Source of the DNA: Oopsacas minuta
Lineage: Eukaryota > Porifera > Hexactinellida > Lyssacinosida > Leucopsacidae
Assembly (NCBI GenBank): GCA_024704765.1
Contig: JAKMXF010000177.1
Location: 310,001-374,000, forward strand
Length of the DNA stretch: 64,000 nucleotides
Reading direction: 5' to 3'
Shown: positions 55,364 through 64,000 of the stretch, piece by piece
How the letters are laid out: every line of letters begins with the position of its first letter
Position numbering within the stretch: position 1 is the stretch's first letter
Position numbers and translations under genes: made by a program
Notes under the pieces: model-generated
Database searches by the model: none
Seen by the model: only the letters and a program-made list of their open reading frames with translations
Told to the model about the DNA's origin: nothing

Positions 55364-56520
55364 CTACGGGCGTTCAATAAGTAGTCCTTATCACATTGTA
55401 ATTCTAAATTTTTCTAGCATAATTGTGTAGTCAGTGATGGAGTTTATCAAAGTATTCCCCTTCGTGCTGTAAAACCAATTTCAGCCTTTTTATCCAATCG
55501 AAAGATACTTTTTTGTAGTCTTCGGTTGGTACACCGTTCATATACTGGAAAATCCCCGATCACATCTGAGCTCGACTCTCGAATTTCCTGCCTGATAGAT
55601 GTTTCTTTAGCTTTGGAAACAACCAAAAGTCACAGGGAGGGTGATCTAGCTCCACAATTTTCATAGCTTCCAACTTTTCTCCTACTAGCTTTGTCTTGTG
55701 CGGTCGGGCGTTATCATGCAATATTCGCAATCCGCGAGTTACAGTCCTTGGCCGTCGATTTTGGTAGAATTTTTCAACCTCTGTTAGACACTCATTGGTG
55801 TAGAAGGAGCCTGTTATTGTTTGGTATTTGGAGACACAAATCTGGCACACTGGACCATTAGAATCAAAAATATATACAATACATAACCTTCGTGTCCCGA
55901 AAGTCATGTCTAGGGATCATTGGTGGGTCCTGTCCTTTTGCCACCCATACTTTGTTTGCTTCTTTGATAAAGGCTCAGAATAACGTACCCAAGTCTCGTC
56001 ACCTGTTACTAACTCAAACAACCTTCTGGAGTCAGCTCGATCGAACTCAGAGGGCAATTTAGTAGCGAATTGGACCCTCTTTGCTTTCTGGGACTGAGTT
56101 AGTAAATGCGGTACCCATCAAGCACATATCTTTCGGAATTTCATATTATCATGTACAATAGCTTGAGCAGTTCCCGTTGAGATCCCAACCGCATCAGCTA
56201 TCTCCACAAGCGTGGTATGAGGGTCTTCTTCAAGTAACGCGGATACCTCAAGGATATTTTTGTCACTGGCGCTGGATACTGGTCTCCCTATTCTTGCCTC
56301 ATCTTCAATGGATACTCTATCTTCACGAAAGCGTCTAGCCCAATCAACAACAGTGGAAATGGAAGTGCTGTATCCTTATAAACTTCCTCTAAATCTTTGT
56401 GGACATCTGTTGGTGAAATTTTGAGCAGTGTTCTGATCTTCACATATGCTCTCTGCTCAATTTTGAAATCGGTACAATATTAGGACGAGACATCAGAATC
56501 AAAAAAGCTTTGCATTATTG
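55364..56520 (-). pseudogene. mariner transposase G with its left end, decayed
   Basis: A left terminal repeat CGGGCGTTCAATAAGTAGTC follows TA; the right end is weak. Minus-strand pieces: VVDWARRFREDRVSIEDEA, RIGRPVSSASDKNILEVSAL, GISTGTAQAIVHDNMKF, WVPHLLTQSQKAKRVQF, LVTGDETWVRYSEPLSKKQ (first Asp), ILHDNARPHKTKLVGEKLEA (second Asp) and DHPPCDFWLFPKLKKHLSGR (third Asp). The YSPDLAP segment before the third Asp has been deleted, which shortens the DD34D spacing. Several frame changes. Its ends resemble those of copies 1/2 (GGGCGTTCAATAAG), so they may be distant relatives. Confidence 0.8.
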
Positions 56521-56552
56521 AATTCACAATGGATGGATGCTGAATATTTATT

Positions 56553-56623
56553 CAGTATTTATGCAGTATTTATGCAGTATTTATGCAGTATTTATGCAGT
56601 ATTTATGCAGTATTTATGCAGTA
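56553..56623 (+). repeat. 11 bp tandem repeat, about 6.5 units
   Basis: CAGTATTTATG is repeated without spacers and nearly without change. It lies just outside the right end of mariner G. The reading frame across it is a repeat artefact. Confidence 0.9.
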
Positions 56624-56629
56624 TGGATG

Positions 56630-57124
56630 AATAGAAGACATTTTTCCAAGGAATTACGAATTTACAAAAAATTGACATTTTCGATTAGTGAATTTTTAAA
56701 TTATAATGTCATGATTTGAATTGAGTCTAAACTAGATGAATTATGGAAGTTTGAACTTTTTAAGTAGTCTAAATTCATTCCTTGGATTTTTCTACCTAAA
56801 AACATTAGATTAGAGTATTAAATTTTCATTTATTAAATTAATAAAACTGGACTCTTATTTTTTAATTTGATTCAGCAGCATGCATAGCCGCATAAAATAG
56901 GCCATGCCTAGAGTCAACAGATATCCGTAAGTTGATATTCTTGAAAAGACGTTATGATAATACAAAAACTGAGTTACTTTCTGCTCTCTTATTTCTCTAA
57001 TTATACTAGGTGGGATTGAGTACATTTCTAGTGACTCTATAGCGCATCATGATCCCAGACTGGATATACATATTTTCCAGAGCGATATGCACACTCTCTT
57101 CTACAACACAGTAAACTTCGGAGG
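56630..57124. other. No recognised gene
   Basis: AT-rich flank with no motif I can support. Confidence 0.35.
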
Positions 57125-57170
57125 ATGGCAGACACTGACATCGTAGCCATGTGCGATTTTGACGATGAAG
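57125..57170 (+). CDS. Possible first coding exon
   Basis: ATG begins MADTDIVAMCDFDDE, ending at a good GTAAGG donor at 57171. The context before ATG (GGAGG) is purine-rich. A polypyrimidine acceptor TTTTTTCATCGTTAG ends near 57510, but the joined frame closes after seven codons. So if this is a real exon, its partner is elsewhere. Low confidence. Confidence 0.2.
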
Positions 57171-57171
57171 G

Positions 57172-58409
57172 TAAGGAATATTAATTTGCAAATATTGCAA
57201 AGTCAAGTAGATCTAAATTTATTCTTACTTTTCCTTAGTTACTAGAGTAGCAAATTAAGCTACGTCAGTCTGTAATTGTCCTAATCGATTCACTATTATG
57301 TACAGCTTGTCAGGATACTGTATGTTCGCATGCTAAAGCTTCCCAAATAACTTTTGATGGCGAACTGTGATGGATTTGCTTATTATAAATTAACTGATTT
57401 TTCAATTATACTCATTGACGACGATTCAACTTTAATTACAAGCTAACCAACTGTAATATGGTAATTAATATAGTTATTCTTTATTTTTAATCTTTTTTCA
57501 TCGTTAGTTCTATATAGAGGAAGATAATTAGTATTGCAGAACTTGTTTGACACCATGCAATCGTAAATCGTCTTTCCTGATCGCGAGTTTTTACCGAATT
57601 CTATTCCCATAAGTTTGGAATAACACGAACATAAATATGAAATAATTCACACTTGTTGCCAATAATTCGAAAATAATGCTAAAATTCGTTTCAACGGTTA
57701 ATCCTGGGATGATCGTGTAAGCAGATTAAGATTCTGATATTTGGCTATATCCATCATGAGTAATTATTATATATTTAATCATATTTTGTTTTAAGTTCAT
57801 ACGATCGCAGGACCTAAGCTGCACTACCAGTCTGTCGGTTACACATTTTATGAATATACTGTAAACAAAAACTATACATTTCTTGCCCTCAACAGCTACA
57901 TGGGGTAACAAAGTACGCGATTGGGGCGTTAATTTGGAGAAGAATGTATACTTAGATGTGTAAAGTTTTGAGTTCGTGCAGAGCGACAAACTCAAAGGCT
58001 CGATATCTATCATTATATTATAATATTTTCAAATGTTACACCTATTCCTACAGGAATGGAAATACACTACCATATTTTCCATCATGTATGGAACGCATAT
58101 CTCCGTCTTAATAATATTAACTATGAAGAAAGTTGCGTCTGGCCATTTGTAAAGACTGTCCTGATTTAGTTGTCTTTGAAGGAGTCACGCTGGGCACTCA
58201 AAGAAATTCATCCTTATCAAATACAGCTTGACGAAAGCTCTGTTTCTCAAGTAATCCGTACATATATCCATTAAACTAAAAGAATGGCAATATATGAATA
58301 TTTAGAAAATGGCCTCCCTATCCGTTTACTAAATATTTCATTAACCGAATACGGACAAAATGTGTTATTTTAGACACATAAAGGTGCGAAAATCTCAGAA
58401 AATTACCAG
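57172..58409. other. No recognised gene
   Basis: A few short open stretches follow an acceptor-like TTCCTACAG near 58057 (HYHIFHHVWNAYLRLNN), but no family is recognisable. Confidence 0.35.
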
Positions 58410-58520
58410 GAAAGAGAAAACGAAGTGTTAAAATGTTAGTGTTCCTATTAACCACGAAAGTAAAACTTCAGCCGTGATCGGTTACAGTGGAGTAATTTTG
58501 GATATTCTGTGTCATGACGC
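58410..58520 (+). repeat. Dispersed repeat R4, copy 3
   Basis: AAAACGAAGTGTTAAAAT and AAACTTCAGCCGTGATCGGT match the other two copies. Confidence 0.6.
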
Positions 58521-59092
58521 AGTCATTTTAAGCCTTTTTAGGCTGCATTTTGAGGTAGTTGCCATAGTAAAGAGAGGCTCCGGCAATGTGGGGCTCTTTT
58601 TCAAAAAGTGAGAGAGCTTCGCCCTCTAATATTTGTGGAAATTTACTTCCCAAATCAAATCAAAAAGTAACTCCTACTTATATCTAATAAATGAGGAATT
58701 TTAATTCAAATGAAATATAAACAGTAGTCTAGTGTCTTTTTCAAAATTCATTCTAGGAATTAGACAGCTTTCAGTGACAAATATTAACAGAAAAATCGTC
58801 CTTTGGCTGATTTCATTTGAAATTTCAATGGAAAAATGTGGCAAAGACTTCTTCTCTGCTTTCTCTATTAAGTCTATTGAAATACATTCAATGGCCACCT
58901 AATCGAATCTGCTAGTGTTGTGGATTGCGATACTGTTTTCGTTAGAGACTCAAATTAAAGATGGTATTCACCTTTTCGCACGGAATGAACCGATTTCGGG
59001 AATTTTTCCCTTTTCTAATCCAGAACCAGAGGAACTTATGAAGGTGGTAAACTATCTCCAAAGGGAAGTTCTGTATAGATTTGATTTTTGCC

Positions 59093-59608
59093 TATACCAA
59101 TTTTCACTATAGCTTCTCGGGATGTTTTCATACAAAATATCAAAAAATTGTCATGATAAACAGTCTTGACCATGAATGACAAATTTTTACCAATATTCTT
59201 CCATAACTTCACAACCTTCAACGTTATGGCCAAATCATTCTTACATCCATATAGTATCTACCCAAATTCCTTATACTCTTATAATACATCTTGATACGAT
59301 ATCTCCAAAGAATTTTTCTCATCAATACTACCATATACGTATGGTCATTTTCAAGATTACGTCATAATCCTCAAAGATATCATAAAAATGTATTAATTTA
59401 TCAGAGTATGGGAAGTTGGGTAATGGGTATATACTATATGTAAAATGATCTGGCCATAACGTTGAAGGTTGTGAACTTTGGGTGAATATTGACAAAATAT
59501 GTCATCCATGGTCACTACTGTAACTCTGAAACACGCTTTATCATGGCAAATTTGGAAATTTTGTATGAAAACATCCTGAGACGCTATGGCGAAAATTGGT
59601 ATATGCAA
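59093..59608. repeat. Fold-back repeat with about 160 bp arms
   Basis: The left arm 59093-59250 and right arm 59440-59608 are inverted with roughly 75-80% identity. Shared words include GATGTTTTCATACAAAAT and CAACCTTCAACGTTATGGCC. Frames inside are by-products. A fragment of the right arm recurs near 26940. Confidence 0.65.
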
Positions 59609-59699
59609 CAATCGACAGAGCTTCAAAATCGGACATTTTCGGAAATAAAATTGTCTAGTAAGCAATCTGGTGACATCATTTCGTCCTGAAATTTCCTAT

Positions 59700-61364
59700 A
59701 GATATTGATTGTATGTAAAGTTAAATATCACTAATACATTTAGTCGGGCAAAAGTGCAGCAGTTTGTTTCTATAGGAATATTAGGATTCCCTGATCGATT
59801 CATGCTATATATTGCTGTCCCTGGTCCCAAATTTAGTGTACTATCATTGCCTTAGTAAATTAAATGCTGTGGATAAGCCAATCGGGTCAATAGACTCCCC
59901 AAGTACAACTACCCATCCAATCGTAGTACATATTGCAGTTGTAATTTCAGTTCTGAATTATTCTATTATACAACATATTTACGTATCAAAAGGTGTGAAA
60001 ACCGCAAAACTTAAAACCAGAAGTTACCAAATTATGCAACTATGTGCAATACACTCCCCATATACAATTTCCTATTCAACAAGTATAACAAAGTACTGAA
60101 TAGTTTCAGAGATAACAATGGACCCGAGTATGATGGCTCGAAATGGAGAGTCGACAGTCCTTACTATTAAGAATATATAATAATTATCAATAAAATTGAA
60201 AATACTTTTAGTGACAACTAGGGAGGTTAAATTATAAGCGCTTAGTACAGAAAAATTATAATCTGAAGAATCAAAGTAATTCAGATTAAGTCACCAATTA
60301 TGGAGGGGTCAATGTGACGTAGAACAAGAATCAAGATAAGTTAGAACCACCCCTCATAAATCCTTATCGCGTTATGCTACATACACCAAGTTCAACCTAA
60401 GATTTCTTAGAAAATTGCTTATCTTGTTATACGAAGCGTAATCAACCTAATAAGTAACTATCAAATTCATTTAAACTTTTAAAACAAAGTTATATTAAGA
60501 ATTTATTAGAAAGTAAATAATGTGTGTTGAAAATGAACACATACAGTATTAAATGCTTCGAAAAAATTAAGATTGTAAAAATTATCCAAATTTCAATTTG
60601 AAGTTTCTTCAAAAGAAAAATAATTTAAAAGCGGAAAATTTGGGGGGCTTGGCATGAGAGCGAGGGAATGAATAAGGATTCTAATAATTGTATATTACTA
60701 TGATAATCTATATTATTAAATCTCAATCTGTTTGTTAGTCAGTTTGTTCATTGATAAGGAAAGGATTTATGGTATATGCTATTTTGAAACTGAATTCGTA
60801 ATTCCAATATGTCTTGTTTACCAAAGAATTCAGTAAATCTTAATAAATAGCTCTACTAATAAAACGCAATTAATTCAAGTACTTACTAACGCTCTTTACT
60901 GAATTATTTGGCTGGTTACTTGGGATGTACTCTAGAGCGATTGATGAATATAAGTACAAAATATATTATCATATTCGTTATTACAGCTTTATTACGAAAT
61001 TCACCGGGAACATATGTAATTTGATATACTCTAGCGTAGTCATTAGTTTAATTATTCCCCTAATGGAACATTCTGCAATGGTTGATACACTGAATTATTA
61101 CGCTAACAATTCTTGCAACTATATAAATTTCTGTTCATGAGCATGTGCTCCTTTTGAGAATTCACTTTAATCATTGAATTTCTAAATACAATCTCCGTGA
61201 TATCTGTGATTAAACCAAGATAAAGAACAGAAAGACATTTCATTTATTTATGCAAAGTATCTTATATTTTAGGTAATAAATCACCCATCACATATATCCC
61301 TGCCTATAACATTCCAAAGCAGGTGATCACACGATTTATGCGGTTTATTATATTGTCTAGAATA
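59700..61364. other. No recognised gene; R1 tail inside
   Basis: AT-rich. An inverted R1 3' end (TATTATTAAATCTCAATCTG) lies at about 60710-60780. Confidence 0.4.
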
Positions 61365-61768
61365 GTGGATGCCTGTTATAGAACGTAGTCTGGAACTGGA
61401 TATAATGTTCTTATATCCAGGAAGTGCTTATAACTCGTATGAAGTATATAGACTGTAGAGGATGTCAGTTATGAGAACATTTCATTGAAACAGATTTGGA
61501 TTTAGGAACCATATTATAGAAATGGTTCTCATATATATTGTATTATTTATGCCGATTCTACAAACAAACCGGTAATAAGAACCAATTCACTACTATTCTA
61601 AGAGTGTTCTTATAAGCTGCATAAATTATATTGGGGTATATGGAAACTGTTTTCCAGTATAATGTTCTTATATCCGGTAAAATTCCATGGAATATATAAT
61701 GTATATATGATTCCGTAAATCTAGTTAAGGTTCTTATAACCAGTGTTCTTATATCCGGCATCTACTCC
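61365..61768. mobile_element. About 400 bp pogo-type MITE
   Basis: GGATGCCTGTTATAGAAC at the left pairs with the complement of TAGATGCCGGATATAAGAAC at the right. The motif GTTCTTATA(T/A)CC recurs internally at least four times, inverted on the two sides. Confidence 0.6.
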
Positions 61769-61987
61769 ACTAAGTGATAATAGAATAGTTAAATACATAA
61801 CATTTGGACCACCGCTCTTATATTGCTTCACTTTGGATACGAAGATTTCGCAGATGGACACGGATAACGGATTGGACGGCCGACCCATCCACACCCCTTC
61901 GAACTGGAACGCATCGAAAGTAGGCTAGTGCTTGAACGAACGTGAGGAAGGGAGATAAATCTCTCTAAACATAAAATTTTATTCTTG

Positions 61988-62200
61988 CTATGTCAAGAAA
62001 TATTTCATCCAGCCTGCCGAATAGAGCTGAGATAGTAGATTAGTTCGTAAAAAATATTCCCGGAACCGAATATGCCACACATTTTGCCTATATATGCCAA
62101 AGTAATGCTCGATCGGGTCATTTTGGAGAAATGAACTTAAAACATAAGTAAACCCACAATCTTTTGTAAGATGGTTGACTATATGTTCAAGGACAGCACA
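61988..62200 (-). pseudogene. P/THAP9-like transposase, C-terminal fragment
   Basis: Minus-strand translation: EHIVNHLTKDCGFTYVLSSF, LQNDPIEHYFGIYRQNVWH. The pattern leu-gln-x-Asp-Pro-x-Glu-x-x-Phe-Gly-x-Tyr-Arg is typical of a group of P-like transposases in invertebrates. The frame runs up to the Tc1 E insertion at 62203. Upstream pieces of the same gene lie beyond it at 63590-63690. Confidence 0.45.
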
Positions 62201-62202
62201 TA

Positions 62203-63542
62203 CAGGGTGCAACGAAGGTGATACCATAGATAATTCATTAAAACTTATAAAATATTTGAGTAATTTGAAATATTATCGGTTTATATATGAACCATTTCGT
62301 TCTAATACAATTCTTATACGTTTCGGCATGCTAGCTACTAAATTATCTAAAATACTTGGATTAATGTCTCTCCATGCTAATTTTACTGTTTCTATTAGCT
62401 GTTCCCTCCTTGTGATTTTGCCCTCTTCTTTAACCTTCTCATTTACTATTCCCCAAAGGTTTTCAATAGGGTTTAATTCAGGGTAGTTTCCAGGCCATTC
62501 AATCTTACGCCAGAAAGCATTTAAATGATCTTGACACCACTTCTGCGTTGCATTGGCCGTGTGTGCCGGTGCACCATCTTGCATGAAGATGAATTCGGAC
62601 ATCTTTTCCAACATTGACCGCTCCAAAATCGATCCATTATTTCGACAACAGTGAACTGCCTCCATACAAGTCTTGGCCAAAATTTGATTAATGTAGTAGG
62701 CACTATTTACTGATTGACCTTGCGGGATTATTTGCAGTTCTGAAAGTGCCTGATGTGACATCATGCCCCACACATGAATCTTTGCTGGAAACTTAACTGA
62801 AAATACCGAAGGAACATATTGCTTATTCTTTGCCCAAACCCGATTATTTTGTTTGTTTGGCGTTGTAAAGAGCTGGAAGGGAGACTCATCTGACCAGAGA
62901 ACTTTTTCCAGTCGTTAACTGTCCAATTTTGATGCTTCCGAGCAAAGCTCAAACGATCTTGGATGTTCTTTTGAGATAATCGAGGTATTTCTTGCCTTTT
63001 GAAAGACCTAACACCCACAGATTCGGTCAAATGACGATGTACACACATATGAGCTACAGCATTGCCTCTATTCTTCAATTTCTGTGCAAGTTTTCTTGAG
63101 GATTGCCTGCATTTACCGAGGGACTTGGAAATAACAGTATTATCCGTCCGTTTCAAAATAGGAGGCCTCCCTGAACGAGGTTTAGTCACTAATGAACTAC
63201 CTTTTTTATACAAACTAGACCATCGTTTCACCGAAGAGATTGAAACATTCAAGTCTTGGGCCACTTTCTTCTGTGTGAACCCTCCATCTAGCATGCCTAT
63301 AGCTCGAGAACGAAGCAAGATTCCATGATCATAGACATCCATTAAGACGAAATAATATACCCTACTAAAATTGGAAAAAATTCAAATATTAGAATACAAT
63401 AAGTAATTAATGTAGTCAGAAATAATCTAAAGTACTATAACTATATTTTAGAAAAGTATAGGAAACAAACTATGTATGGTTCATAAATAATAAAGATTTT
63501 CATGGGAAAAATACAAGGTATCAACACTTTCGTTACACCCTG
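62203..63542 (-). mobile_element. Tc1-like element E (1340 bp), nearly intact
   Basis: Ends CAGGGTGCAACGAAGGTG and CAGGGTGTAACGAAAGTG are inverted. TA lies at 62201-62202 and 63543-63544. It carries one transposase gene on the minus strand with a single frame change. It interrupts a P-like transposase relic. Confidence 0.9.
62273..63342 (-). pseudogene. Tc1-like transposase (DD37E), one frameshift
   Basis: About 356 codons. Start MDVYDHGILLRSRAIGMLDG; first HTH QKKVAQDLNVSISSVKRWSS; GRPR-like block PRSGRPPILK; second HTH-like AVAHMCVHRHL; after a one-base loss in an A-run near 62915, first Asp in SDESPFQLFTTPNKQNNRVW. Then AKIHVWGMMSHQALSELQI, second Asp in FMQDGAPAHTANATQKWC, and Glu in YPELNPIENLWGIVNEKV. 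The end is ERNGSYINR. I count 37 residues between the second Asp and Glu (DD37E) instead of 34. Everything except the A-run is intact, so this is the youngest transposase in the window, or the lesion is a sequencing error. Confidence 0.85.
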
Positions 63543-63589
63543 TAGACCATTTTTTACACAGACTTGATATCATAAAAGCAAGGACAGTA

Positions 63590-63690
63590 GTGGTTGCTTC
63601 AGTTTTAGTATTCTTCCCCCAATATAGGAAAACTCTGATTTAACATGTATCTCATCCAGTAGAAGCAATCAGATAGGTTTCCAACTGACA
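63590..63690 (-). pseudogene. P/THAP9-like transposase, central fragment
   Basis: Minus-strand pieces LLLLDEIHVKSEFSYIGG and (next frame) KNTKTEATTTVLAFMISSLC match the Asp-Glu-x-x-Val-Lys and phe-met-ile-x-ser-leu blocks of P-like/THAP9-type transposases. Together with 61988-62200 they flank Tc1 E. Most of the gene between is missing. Confidence 0.45.
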
Positions 63691-64000
63691 CTCTAAACTT
63701 ATTGTTCCCCATAATGACGACGTAAAGTTGATGAATGGGGAAGTATCATGCAGTTTAACGCCTTGGGCGAAGTTCAGACTGCCATAACTGTAATTCTCGA
63801 ATTCTTCTAAGTAACTTTTTCGAATTCATAAAAAGGGTGTGTGGGGTTCAATTATGAAGAACTAGGGCCTAGAGTGGCTAGCATAGTCCCTTGTCGGTGG
63901 TCCGATGGATTTCTATAACGACTGTAAGTAGTAACAGGTAGATATCAAATGACATTTTAAAGCTAGCCATTGTAACCATGTTGTATCTTCTTCGACTCTT
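63691..64000. other. Probable upstream part of the P-like relic, unresolved
   Basis: Short minus-strand open pieces occur but none has a recognisable motif. The window ends here. Confidence 0.3.

Noticed and set aside
56553-56623. Regular repeats as a CRISPR array
   Set aside because: Units are contiguous without spacers and the DNA is eukaryotic.
56537-56719. 60-codon frame rich in Tyr, Met and Gln
   Set aside because: It is a translation of the 11 bp tandem repeat.
59393-59689. Overlapping frames of 60-90 codons on both strands
   Set aside because: They lie in the arm of a fold-back repeat and have no protein-like motif.

Overview
The window reads as nuclear DNA of an invertebrate animal. 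It is AT-rich, its genes are split by short GT-AG introns (50-121 bp where I could place both ends), and most recognisable coding sequence is transposase. I cannot name the species. Ginger1-type transposons with OTU or Ulp1 protease domains are known from several invertebrates, so they fit but do not identify it. There are no bacterial-style operons, rRNA genes, convincing tRNA genes or CRISPR arrays. I noticed no reverse transcriptase, so DNA transposons appear to dominate.

Layout. 1-6 kb: an intact ankyrin-repeat first exon, a hAT C-terminal relic, a RAG1/Transib-like transposase relic and an unidentified decayed reading frame. 6.2-9.5 kb: a complete but dead integrase-type cut-and-paste element (KRBA2-like, Ginger2-type) with a 722 bp fold-back element inside its integrase. 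9.5-13.3 kb: small MITEs and mariner copy 1. 13.3-26.4 kb: a composite that I interpret as one old Ginger1 element. It has about 210 bp inverted ends, an integrase split over at least six exons and an OTU domain, and it carries a Tigger/pogo element, an 1870 bp near-perfect palindrome, two mariners, a Tc1 element and several MITEs. 27-30 kb: a second OTU fragment, mariner copy 2 (nearly identical to copy 1) and a hAT MITE. 33-44 kb: a small Maf/CNC-like bZIP gene, OTU and Ulp1 protease relics, a hAT relic, a Tc1 relic and dispersed repeats. 44.5-47.9 kb: a second Ginger1 relic with the same intron positions as the first. 48-51 kb: a split gene fragment with a presequence-like start and a second small bZIP gene. 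51-64 kb: dispersed repeats, a mariner relic, a P/THAP9-like transposase relic split by a nearly intact Tc1 (DD37E) element.

Likely host genes are few: the ankyrin exon, the two single-exon bZIP proteins (115 and 111 residues, both intact) and perhaps the split acidic protein. Almost everything else is a record of successive transposon insertions. The insertion order can be read from what interrupts what and from target-site duplications. Every coordinate below comes from reading by eye. Family names rest on motifs and catalytic-residue spacing, not on database searches.
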